Shown here piece after piece: positions 1-6,156 of a DNA stretch of 7,965 bases. The notes below the pieces were generated by a model. The model saw nothing but the letters and a program-made list of their open reading frames with translations. It did no database searches and was not told the origin of the DNA. Location: positions 2,034 through 9,998 of the forward strand of contig DLFX01000101.1 in NCBI GenBank assembly GCA_002482405.1, read 5' to 3'. Numbering within the stretch: the first letter of the stretch is position 1; every line of letters starts with the position of its first letter. Made by a program: the position numbers and the translations under genes. This DNA comes from Firmicutes bacterium UBA7709. GTDB taxonomy: Bacteria; Bacillota_A; Clostridia; Peptostreptococcales; Anaerovoracaceae.

Positions 1-2415
1 CGCGGCAGGCGTAGAGTTAGAACTGGAGCCGGATCCGCCGGAATGATTTTTGCCGCCGGAACCTCCGGACGTGCGCAAGGTGTACGAAATCAGGCGGTCG
101 CCGTCAAGCGAATAGAAATCAAGAACTGTTTTGCCGGACTTCGTCGTGATGGTATACTTGCTGGGCTCCGGTTCATCGCCGTCATCATTGCCTATGGCGG
201 CATAGATGCCGGATTTCTTGTCCGGGCTGCCGTCGTTATCGTAAGCATAGAATTTGAAAGTTTTCGCAGCCGTACCGTTCATATAGGTTATTCCGGTTCC
301 ATCGGCTTTTAACGCGCAGTACAGGCTGGCTCCCGCCCAGTCAGGGTCGCCGCTCAGATCCGCGTCCCAGGTGCCGACCAAGTCGGTCAGCGCGGACAGG
401 GAGCTTTGCGTGCGCACTGCTGTATAATCCATATTTTCCAGGCAGAACAGGGAGATGACCTTTTCGATCAAGGTCTCCTCTGAATCTGCCAGCGCGCCGG
501 TCGGGATTCCCGATCCCATCCAATAGGCATAGTCGCCGCTGTAGAGCGTTAACAGGGCATCTTCATCGCTTCCGTAACGGAATTCGATGTGATAGGTGGT
601 ATCCGGCGTGTCCGGGCATATTGCAAAGTATTTATATTCGTCGTTATTGCCATCCAGGCTTTCAAAGATGTAAAAGTTGAAACCGGGCTGGTCCGAGGTT
701 TCTTTGTAATCAATATAGCGGTATGTATGGGAGAAAATTTCATTGCCATCCTTATCCGTACCGCTGATCTGGGTTCCATTAAAGGATATGTTGCTCACGT
801 CATTGGTGAAACCGCAATAAAACTGTGTGCTTGCGGGATCTTTCTTATAAGCGTCTACAGCTTCCTGACCGTAGATGCTGCCGCCCACGCTGGCTTTCAA
901 TCCGGCCGCCGTATTATCCGCGTCGTCCGCACCGACGATGGCTGCGCAGTAGTCATGCCAGTAATGGTCATATCCGGGATTGAAGGTCGCGTTCTGAAAC
1001 AAAGGCTGATATGCGCCGGTCAGTCCGTACAGCATCGTTCCGCTGGCCTTGTGCTCGTCGGAATCCTCATCGTACTGGTCTCCGCTTTCGTACATGGTGC
1101 CGGTTGTTCCGACAGCATCCATAGCCTCTGCCGTCTTTCCGTTGATCGTAAGTCCGGTAAAGGTGCAGCCACTCACATCGCAGCCTGCCGCGCGGCCTGC
1201 CACCGCTCCGGGAACTGTCACGCCGTAGGGGGACGTCTCATCTGTTCCGGCAATGATCGTACCTGTCACTGTGCAGTCTATAACAGTGAAGCGATCCTCC
1301 ATGCCGAAGAAGTAAAGGCCGGTGCCCACCAGCCCGCCTGTGTGTGTAGAGCCGGGCGCCTTGATATTGACAGTCACATGGCAGTCTGAGATTTCGCAGG
1401 GGTCATTGACCGTGCCGTCGCCATCGTCGCCGATTCCGGCATAGCCGCACAGACCGCCGATGGCATGACCGCCTTTGGACGTTGTGATTGTGACATCCGC
1501 CGTATTGCCTGTAATGGATTCCATGCATTGCAGGCAGCCGCCGATACCGCCGAGGCCCACAGGCTCGACGCCTTCAGCGGTAACAGTACCTGACGCCGTG
1601 CAGTAGTTGACGCTGCCGCCAAAGCCTCCGCCGACCACAAGTCCGCCGCACTCAGCGACATCGCACTGAATAATGCGCCCGTCGGAGAAGTAATTGTCAC
1701 CGATTACAATAATGTCTACATCATTCGCCACGCAATAACTGAGATCGGCATAGTTGCCGCCGCCTACGATACCGCCTACGCAATTGATGCCGGTGACAGT
1801 GCTGCTATCTGCGGAAATAGCTCCCAGGGTGACATGGGAAACCTCACTGCCCTCCATAGCATAGCCTACGACGCCGCCGGTGGCCATGTTGCCCTCTACG
1901 CCGGTGACGGTCAGATTCTCAACCTTGAGGTTTGTAACGCTGCCCGTGACGCAGGCAAACAGTCCGCCCACTGACAGCATATCCGCATCGGCAGTCACGT
2001 TTACGTTTGAGATCTCAAATCCGCCGCCGTCAAATCCGCCGGAGAAAGTCTTTTCCATATTCATCGATCCGTTTGTCATATCAACGTCGGAATAGGTCAG
2101 GACGCCGATGGGAGTCCAATCATAACCTTCTAAATCGATATCAGCTTTCAGCTGGAAATAAGCGTCCAGATGATTCCGTACGCAGTCAAGCTCTTCCGGG
2201 GACGTAATTTGATAAGGGTCATCCACAGTGCCGCTTCCTTCGGCGAATTCACCGGTTATGCCGCTTTCGCCGCCGCCGCCGGCAAATTCCCCTGCAATGG
2301 TGACGGACCTGCCTTCGGAAGCGCCGGGAAGTTCGTCCGCCAGCGCCACAGACGGCAATAAGGACAGCATCATAACAGCTGTCATAATCCACGTTAAAAT
2401 TCTCTTGTTCTTCAT
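1..2415 (-). CDS. Secreted GLUG-repeat protein with divergent ZinT-like domain (C-terminus beyond window)
   Basis: Open for 805 codons from ATG at 2415 to the left edge with no stop, so the C-terminus is missing. The start has a good RBS (AAAGGA, 8 nt upstream). Residues 1-26 are a signal peptide (basic MKNKR, hydrophobic core, ALA cleavage site before DELP). Residues 60-105 (GTVDDPYQITSPEELD, then LKADIDLEGYDWTPIG) are the usual opening of GLUG-motif proteins. Residues 126-425 hold repeated GG-[LVI]-x-G turns near 150, 180, 214, 257, 289, 320, 360 and 403, expected to form a beta-solenoid. Residues about 460-662 resemble the ZinT/AdcA C-terminal metal-binding family (VDAYKKDP, FNFYIFESLDG, YKYFAICPDTPDTTYHIEFRYG, SGDYAYWMG). 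Residues 670-782 (LVGTWDADLSG to DFYSLDGDRLISYTLRT) look like a small lipocalin-like beta-barrel. From 783 a Gly/Ser/Asn linker suggests a further cell-surface anchoring module off the window. It is probably exported and attached to the envelope; the ligand and exact function are unknown. The domain calls come from motif recall, not a search. Confidence 0.88.
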   Translation of the reverse strand, partial: MKNKRILTWIMTAVMMLSLLPSVALADELPGASEGRSVTIAGEFAGGGGESGITGEFAEGSGTVDDPYQITSPEELDCVRNHLDAYFQLKADIDLEGYDWTPIGVLTYSDVDMTNGSMNMEKTFSGGFDGGGFEISNVNVTADADMLSVGGLFACVTGSVTNLKVENLTVTGVEGNMATGGVVGYAMEGSEVSHVTLGAISADSSTVTGINCVGGIVGGGNYADLSYCVANDVDIIVIGDNYFSDGRIIQCDVAECGGLVVGGGFGGSVNYCTASGTVTAEGVEPVGLGGIGGCLQCMESITGNTADVTITTSKGGHAIGGLCGYAGIGDDGDGTVNDPCEISDCHVTVNIKAPGSTHTGGLVGTGLYFFGMEDRFTVIDCTVTGTIIAGTDETSPYGVTVPGAVAGRAAGCDVSGCTFTGLTINGKTAEAMDAVGTTGTMYESGDQYDEDSDEHKASGTMLYGLTGAYQPLFQNATFNPGYDHYWHDYCAAIVGADDADNTAAGLKASVGGSIYGQEAVDAYKKDPASTQFYCGFTNDVSNISFNGTQISGTDKDGNEIFSHTYRYIDYKETSDQPGFNFYIFESLDGNNDEYKYFAICPDTPDTTYHIEFRYGSDEDALLTLYSGDYAYWMGSGIPTGALADSEETLIEKVISLFCLENMDYTAVRTQSSLSALTDLVGTWDADLSGDPDWAGASLYCALKADGTGITYMNGTAAKTFKFYAYDNDGSPDKKSGIYAAIGNDDGDEPEPSKYTITTKSGKTVLDFYSLDGDRLISYTLRTSGGSGGKNHSGGSGSSSNSTPAA

Positions 2416-2423
2416 TGTAGGAA

Positions 2424-2429
2424 TCCTTT
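2424..2429 (-). promoter_or_regulatory. Ribosome binding site of the GLUG/ZinT-like gene
   Basis: On the minus strand AAAGGA ends 8 nt before the ATG at 2415. It fixes this ATG as the start and agrees with the signal peptide that begins there. Confidence 0.75.
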
Positions 2430-2531
2430 CTTTCATAGTTTTCACACTTTATTTTGTCAGTGCACAAATCAACGAGTTCTTTACGCCATCCCCCCTTTAT
2501 CATGTTGTTCGCATACCAATTCTCTCCGCGA

Positions 2532-2549
2532 GGTTAGGTAAAACTAACC
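2532..2549. promoter_or_regulatory. Inverted-repeat operator 1 (GGTTAG-N6-CTAACC)
   Basis: GGTTAG at 2532-2537 and CTAACC at 2544-2549 are separated by GTAAAA; flanking A and T extend each arm to 7 bp. It lies in the untranslated leader of the GLUG/ZinT-like gene. The same arms with the same spacing recur 34 bp away (centre to centre), which is hard to explain by chance and implies a dimeric regulator. The arm sequence recalls DtxR/IdeR-family boxes, but those have the arms much closer together, so the regulator is not assigned. Confidence 0.6.
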
Positions 2550-2565
2550 TTAAGTCATTTATTTT

Positions 2566-2583
2566 GGTTAGTTTAAACTAACC
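2566..2583. promoter_or_regulatory. Perfect 18-bp palindrome, operator 2
   Basis: GGTTAGTTTAAACTAACC is perfectly self-complementary. It sits just downstream of the predicted minus-strand -10 element (2595-2600), covering about the first 20 transcribed bases, where a bound repressor would block transcription of the GLUG/ZinT-like gene. It pairs with the similar site at 2532-2549. Confidence 0.65.
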
Positions 2584-2594
2584 GATGCTTTAAA

Positions 2595-2622
2595 AAAATA
2601 TGCCATAGGCAGCGAATGTTAA
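2595..2622 (-). promoter_or_regulatory. Promoter for the GLUG/ZinT-like gene
   Basis: On the minus strand TTAACA (2622-2617) is followed after 16 bp by TATTTT (2600-2595). Transcription would start near 2588, directly ahead of the two operators, leaving a leader of about 170 nt. A second candidate further upstream (TTGACT at 2686-2681, 17 bp, TATCGT at 2663-2658) is also possible. Confidence 0.45.
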
Positions 2623-2705
2623 CAAAAAATATTAATAAATATTTAACAACCATTTTTACGATACTACGATTCCCGGGCCAAGTCAATGAGGAATTCAAAA
2701 TCTTA

Positions 2706-2735
2706 TTGACAAATAAAATGGTATGAGTTAATGAT
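2706..2735 (+). promoter_or_regulatory. Promoter for the pgeF-abfD pair
   Basis: A consensus -35 TTGACA (2706-2711) is followed after 18 bp by AATGAT (2730-2735), a moderate -10. It is the only good -35 on the plus strand ahead of the laccase-domain gene and lies about 120 bp from the operators, so the two divergent promoters are probably controlled separately. Confidence 0.45.
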
Positions 2736-2751
2736 TAAGGAGAGAAATATA

Positions 2752-2775
2752 GTGAGGAAACAAAAAACGACATGA
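2752..2775 (+). CDS. Possible 7-codon leader peptide overlapping the pgeF start
   Basis: A strong Shine-Dalgarno AAGGAG (2737-2742) lies 9 nt before a GTG at 2752, which opens a tiny frame reading (M)RKQKTT and stops at TGA 2773-2775. That stop overlaps the ATG of the next gene as ATGA, a layout typical of translational coupling. The pgeF start itself has only AGGAA about 12 nt upstream, so ribosomes arriving from this frame might help. The frame is too short for codon statistics, and the strong SD could be coincidental. Confidence 0.25.
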   Translation: MRKQKTT

Positions 2776-3539
2776 ATGTAAAGACTTATTTAGAAAACGA
2801 CATATTTGTCGCAGGAATTGTCATGAGGGATCCTACGGAGCCGGAGGACTGCAATACAGCGCTCCACACCGGCGGGGACGCGGATAGTATCATAGAAAAC
2901 CGCAGAAAGCTGGCGGCTCTCCTGGACTGCCGCCTGGAGGATTTCGTCTGCGCCAGCCAAAGCCACAGCGCCAACTTTCACAAGGTGGCCCTTGGGGATA
3001 GAGGACGGGGTTCTGTTTCTACGGACGACGCGATCCCCGATACCGACGCTTTATACACCTATGAACCGGGTTTACTCCTGTGCTGCTTTACCGCGGACTG
3101 CGTTCCTGTGATTTTCTATCATGGAGAATCCGGCCTGATCGGGATGATCCATTCCGGGTGGGGCGGGACCGTCAAAGAGATCGCGCCGAAATTGCTGGGA
3201 CATCTTAAAAAAGCAGAGCACTGCGACATGAGCGACATGCGTGTCACGATAGGCCCGGCGATCAGTCAGGCGAAGTTTGAAGTAGGGAAGGACGTTTATG
3301 ATCAGTATAAAGCCCTTGGCTATGGCAATGAGTTCATATCTTACAATGAGCTGACACACAAGTATCATATCGACAATCAAATGGTGGTGAAAAGGCAGTG
3401 CGAGCTGCAAGGCGTCCCCGGGGAAAACATCTCCGTCGACCGCACCTGCACCTATGTCAGCACGGACGGCTTTTCCTTCCGGCAGGACCGAAACACAGGA
3501 AGGCATCTGAGTTTTATTATGAAAAGAAAGGGTATCTAA
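2772..3539 (+). CDS. pgeF: Laccase-domain protein, PgeF/YfiH family
   Basis: 255 residues, the usual length of the family (formerly multicopper polyphenol oxidase, YfiH, CNF1-like fold). Seen in order: the QSHSA motif with His65, DTDALYT (91-97), TADCVPV with Cys110, IHSGWGG with His127, IGPAIS (160-165) and FEVGKDV (169-175), and the C-terminal DRTCTY with FRQDRNTGRHLSFI (223-249). His65, Cys110 and His127 correspond to the metal/active-site triad of the family. Family members act in the cytosol; some are purine-nucleoside phosphorylases or deaminases, and PgeF in E. coli edits misincorporated peptidoglycan precursors, so the exact substrate here is open. Oddity: the usual H-A/S-GW-R-G motif has Gly131 in place of Arg. 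The next gene starts 44 bp downstream on the same strand with no terminator between, implying co-transcription. Confidence 0.9.
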   Translation: MNVKTYLENDIFVAGIVMRDPTEPEDCNTALHTGGDADSIIENRRKLAALLDCRLEDFVCASQSHSANFHKVALGDRGRGSVSTDDAIPDTDALYTYEPGLLLCCFTADCVPVIFYHGESGLIGMIHSGWGGTVKEIAPKLLGHLKKAEHCDMSDMRVTIGPAISQAKFEVGKDVYDQYKALGYGNEFISYNELTHKYHIDNQMVVKRQCELQGVPGENISVDRTCTYVSTDGFSFRQDRNTGRHLSFIMKRKGI

Positions 3540-3568
3540 CACCTAACCGTAAAAACCATATGTGTAAG

Positions 3569-3575
3569 AAGGGAG
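3569..3575 (+). promoter_or_regulatory. Ribosome binding site deciding the abfD start
   Basis: AAGGGAG lies 8 nt before ATG 3584. An in-frame ATG at 3560 would add eight residues but has no such site, and the family begins MLxTxxxYIESLRKLN, matching 3584. Confidence 0.75.
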
Positions 3576-3583
3576 AACACAAG

Positions 3584-5026
3584 ATGCTAAAGACAGGAAA
3601 AGAGTATATAGAATCTCTGCGCAAGCTGAACCTGAATGTTTATATGTTTGGTGAAAAGGTGGAATCGCCCGTGGATCACCCTATCATCATTCCTTCCATG
3701 AACGCTGTCGCCATGACTTACGATCTGGCGCTGGATCCGATGTATGAGGATCTGATGACCGTAAAATCCCACATTACCGGCGAGAAGGTCAACCTGTTCA
3801 ACCACGTGTTCCAGAGCACCGACGACCTGGTAAAAAAGGTAAAGCGCCAGAGGATGCTGGGCCAGAAGACGGCTTGCTGCTTTCAGCGCTGTGTAGGACA
3901 GGACGCCTTCAACGCGGTCTACAGCACCGCCTATGAAATCGACAAGAAGTATGGCACCGATTATCAGGAGCGGTTTAATAAGTTCCTGGCTTATGTCCAG
4001 AAAGAGGACCTTGTGGTGGATGGCGCCATGACCGACGTAAAGGGGGACAGAGGGCTGCCGCCAAACGGGCAGAAAGACCCCGACATGTATCTGAGGGTTG
4101 TGGAGCGAAGGCCCGATGGAATCGTCGTAAACGGCTGTAAGGCCCATCAGACGGGGATTGTGAATTCCCATGAAGTTTTGTGTATGCCCACTGTCGCAAT
4201 GAAACCCGAGGACAAGGACTATGCCGTTTCCTTTGCGGTGCCCACCGACGCGCCTGGAATCACCATCATCTACGGCCGCCAGTCCTGTGATACCAGGAAG
4301 CTGGAGGGTTCGGAGATCGATGTGGGAAACAGCCAGTTCGGCGGTCATGAGGCCCTCATCATCTTTGATCACGTCTTTGTCCCCAGCGAGCGGATTTTCC
4401 TCAACGGAGAGACTGAATTTGTCGGGATGCTGGTAGAACGGTTCGCCGGGCATCACAGACCGAGCTATGCGTGCAAATCAGGCGTCGGCGACGTGCTGAT
4501 AGGAGCAGCCGCTCTGGCTGCGGATTACAATGGAGTGGCAAAGGCCTCCCATATCAAGGATAAGCTCATCGAGATGACTCATTTGAACGAGACCATCTAC
4601 TCCTCGGCCCTGGCGTGCTCCTATGAAGGATCGCCCACGCCTTCCGGCGCGTATCTCATCGATCTGCTGCTGGCTAACGTATGTAAGCAGAACGTAACGA
4701 GATTTCCTTACGAAATGTGCCGGCTGGCAGAGGATATCGCCGGAGGGATCATGGTCACCCAGCCGTCGGAAAAGGACTTCAGAAGCGGAGAGATAGGGCA
4801 TTATGTGGAGAAGTATCTCAGGGGCGTCGATTCGGTGCCTACGGAGCACAGACTCCGGATCATGCGCCTGATCGAGAATCTGACCTTGGGGACAGGAGCC
4901 GTAGGTTACCGGACCGAATCCATGCACGGAGCCGGTTCACCCCAGGCCCAAAGGGTCATGATCCAAAGGCTGGGGAATATCGAACATAAAAAGGAGCTGG
5001 CCAAGAATATAGCAAAGATCAACTGA
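3584..5026 (+). CDS. abfD: 4-hydroxybutyryl-CoA dehydratase / vinylacetyl-CoA isomerase (AbfD type)
   Basis: 480 residues, close to the roughly 485-490 of clostridial AbfD. The enzyme dehydrates 4-hydroxybutyryl-CoA to crotonyl-CoA by a radical mechanism using FAD and a [4Fe-4S] cluster, in 4-aminobutyrate and succinate fermentation. Landmarks: YIESLRKLN (8-16), VDHPIIIPS (30-38), GQKTACCFQRCVG (93-105) with cluster ligands Cys99 and Cys103, VDGAMTD (145-151), KAHQTG (186-191) with Thr190, YGRQSCDTRK (230-239), Glu256, ERFAGHHRPSYACK (285-298) with ligands His291 and Cys297, HLNETIY (333-339), and GYRTESMHGAGSPQAQR (441-457) with Glu445. The equivalents of Tyr296 and Lys300 are present (Tyr295, Lys298). 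Two differences from the characterised enzyme: His291 and Cys297 are six residues apart instead of seven, and the segment near 400-410 is about eight residues shorter. It may be a true dehydratase or a paralogue with another acyl-CoA substrate. No other 4-hydroxybutyrate pathway gene is in the window; the upstream neighbour is pgeF. Confidence 0.9.
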   Translation: MLKTGKEYIESLRKLNLNVYMFGEKVESPVDHPIIIPSMNAVAMTYDLALDPMYEDLMTVKSHITGEKVNLFNHVFQSTDDLVKKVKRQRMLGQKTACCFQRCVGQDAFNAVYSTAYEIDKKYGTDYQERFNKFLAYVQKEDLVVDGAMTDVKGDRGLPPNGQKDPDMYLRVVERRPDGIVVNGCKAHQTGIVNSHEVLCMPTVAMKPEDKDYAVSFAVPTDAPGITIIYGRQSCDTRKLEGSEIDVGNSQFGGHEALIIFDHVFVPSERIFLNGETEFVGMLVERFAGHHRPSYACKSGVGDVLIGAAALAADYNGVAKASHIKDKLIEMTHLNETIYSSALACSYEGSPTPSGAYLIDLLLANVCKQNVTRFPYEMCRLAEDIAGGIMVTQPSEKDFRSGEIGHYVEKYLRGVDSVPTEHRLRIMRLIENLTLGTGAVGYRTESMHGAGSPQAQRVMIQRLGNIEHKKELAKNIAKIN

Positions 5027-5044
5027 GGATGACTTTCACAAGAA

Positions 5045-5085
5045 ATATCCGCCCCTCGATCAAATCGGGGGGCGGATATAATTTT
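5045..5085. terminator. Bidirectional hairpin terminator after abfD
   Basis: The arms 5045-5055 (ATATCCGCCCC) and 5069-5079 pair perfectly and continue inward through a G-T wobble and CGAT/ATCG to a 3-nt loop around 5061-5063. AATTTT follows on the plus strand and TTTCTT on the minus strand. It lies between abfD and the convergent gene at 5579-5085, so it probably ends both transcripts. Confidence 0.85.
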
Positions 5086-5579
5086 CAGAGAATGGACGGA
5101 TAGCGCTTGACCGGTTTGCCGGAATCCTGCCGCTTATTTGCGTTTTCCAAAGACGGTCCCCGTTTGATTTCCTTTTCAAAATCCGGATTTCTGGATTTCA
5201 TTTCTTTTTCATATTCCTCCGGGGTGATCTTGCCGGCGTTCATCATTTCCAGCAATTCCGTTTCGGTATAGGAATAAAGCTGATAATTAAAGGAAACCTG
5301 TTTGTTGTTCTTGCCCGGCCCCGCGGCATATTCGATGACCGTCGAGTTCAACTGGTTCGTCTGGTCGTAGAGCGCGCTGTTTCCGCTTTGAGTCTTGTAT
5401 TTCACATAAGCCCGGCTCAGATCAAGGGTATCATATTTTGAGGACACGCTGGATTCTGTCGCGGTATTCTGTCCGCCGACAACCTCCTCGGCAGCCTTAA
5501 AGGCTTCGAGTTCGATCTTTCCCGCCGATGCGGAATTCGGGGCCTGTGTTCTGGCAACGCTTGCGATTGCATCATTCAT
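5085..5579 (-). CDS. Hypothetical protein, 164 aa, soluble
   Basis: Not recognised. ATG at 5579 has an RBS AAAGGA 9 nt upstream, and the frame ends at TGA 5085-5087 against the terminator, as expected for a real gene. No signal peptide and no membrane segment. Residues 1-80 are rich in Ala, Ser, Thr, Asn and Gln and look low in complexity or partly disordered. The middle, VIEYAAGPGKNNKQVSFNYQLYSY (81-104), looks beta-rich. Residues 105-128 (TETELLEMMNAGKITPEEYEKEMK) resemble the short helix-turn-helix of SHOCT-type C-terminal motifs, although these normally sit at the very end. The tail (129-164) is basic and proline-containing. It is probably monocistronic and divergent from the pspC gene. 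Function unknown; no enzymatic motif seen. Confidence 0.7.
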   Translation of the reverse strand: MNDAIASVARTQAPNSASAGKIELEAFKAAEEVVGGQNTATESSVSSKYDTLDLSRAYVKYKTQSGNSALYDQTNQLNSTVIEYAAGPGKNNKQVSFNYQLYSYTETELLEMMNAGKITPEEYEKEMKSRNPDFEKEIKRGPSLENANKRQDSGKPVKRYPSIL

Positions 5580-5697
5580 AGCTATTTTTCCTTTCCGATA
5601 TTCTACACATCTTTCGTAAAAATATCGCCGGGCATATAGCTCGCCGTCTCATATATCGTCAGCTTTTCAAAAATCTTTAATGAATTTCTGAAAAAAT

Positions 5698-5719
5698 CCT
5701 GTATAATACCTGTATAATA
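5698..5719 (+). promoter_or_regulatory. Promoter region of the PspC gene with duplicated -10 element
   Basis: The 11-bp unit CCTGTATAATA occurs twice in exact tandem (5698-5708 and 5709-5719), giving two consensus -10 hexamers TATAAT at 5702-5707 and 5713-5718. No good -35 is seen at 16-18 bp for either, so the start may rely on the strong -10 or on an activator. It lies 33 bp before the PspC start codon. Confidence 0.55.
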
Positions 5720-5751
5720 TAAGTAACTCAGCAATAAAAGGGGATTGAAAA

Positions 5752-6156
5752 ATGGAAAAGAAACTGTACAAATCAAACGATAAGGTTCTGGCGGGAGTCT
5801 GCGGCGGTATCGGCGAGTATTTTAACGTCGATCCGGTCATCATTCGCCTGCTTTGGGTCGTATTTACCTTGCTGGCGGGGGCGGGGCTGATCGCCTATAT
5901 CATCGCAGCCATCATCATGCCTGCAAATCCGCTGGGAGGATCTGCAAGAGACGATTATACGAGAACGGAGGAGTCGGACTCCGGCACCCATAGAGGGAGC
6001 AGCACTAAAAACACCTCCATCGTGCTCGGCGCTATCCTGCTTCTATTCGGTTGTTTCGTTCTCATCAAGGATTACATCCCGTGGATACCGGAGAACCTCA
6101 TTCTGGCGGTGATATTGATTGGACTTGGCGTTTTCTTTATTGTCAGGAAGAAGTAA
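5752..6156 (+). CDS. PspC-domain membrane protein
   Basis: 134 residues; ATG preceded at 7 nt by AAAGGGGA. Residues 2-60 form a complete PspC domain: the amphipathic KLYKSNDKVLAGVCGGIGEYF motif and VDPVIIRLLWVVF, then a hydrophobic span to AAIIMP at about 57. A polar, charged linker with many Ser, Thr and Asp follows (61-87), then two hydrophobic segments (about 88-104 and 114-131) like the small membrane module often joined to PspC domains in Firmicutes, ending in a positive RKK tail. PspC proteins sit in the cytoplasmic membrane and are linked to envelope-stress responses (phage-shock in proteobacteria; LiaF/LiaI-type systems in Bacillota); the role here is inferred from the domain only. 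No other psp or lia gene is in the window. A terminator follows at 6236-6273. Confidence 0.9.
   Translation: MEKKLYKSNDKVLAGVCGGIGEYFNVDPVIIRLLWVVFTLLAGAGLIAYIIAAIIMPANPLGGSARDDYTRTEESDSGTHRGSSTKNTSIVLGAILLLFGCFVLIKDYIPWIPENLILAVILIGLGVFFIVRKK

Noticed and set aside
589..1389. 266-codon plus-strand open frame inside the GLUG-protein gene
   Set aside because: It is antisense to an 805-codon open frame with signal peptide and GLUG repeats. Its translation has no domain, and the Gly/Val-rich repeat codons on the other strand explain the lack of stops.
2532..2583. Classical DtxR/IdeR iron box
   Set aside because: The arms GGTTAG and CTAACC match, but the 6-bp spacing does not fit the classical 19-bp box, so only a generic operator is called.
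2629..2648. AT-rich inverted repeat (AAATATT/AATATTT) as a terminator or origin
   Set aside because: Only A-T pairs, no GC stem or T-run after it, and no dnaA-box cluster; it fits an AT-rich promoter upstream region.
3398..3583. N-terminal extension of the abfD frame into pgeF
   Set aside because: The extension overlaps the end of pgeF and lacks family similarity. The RBS at 3569-3575 and the family N-terminus place the start at 3584.
3587..4456. 289-codon minus-strand open frame opposite abfD
   Set aside because: Shadow of a clearly identified gene; no ribosome binding site and no recognisable protein family.
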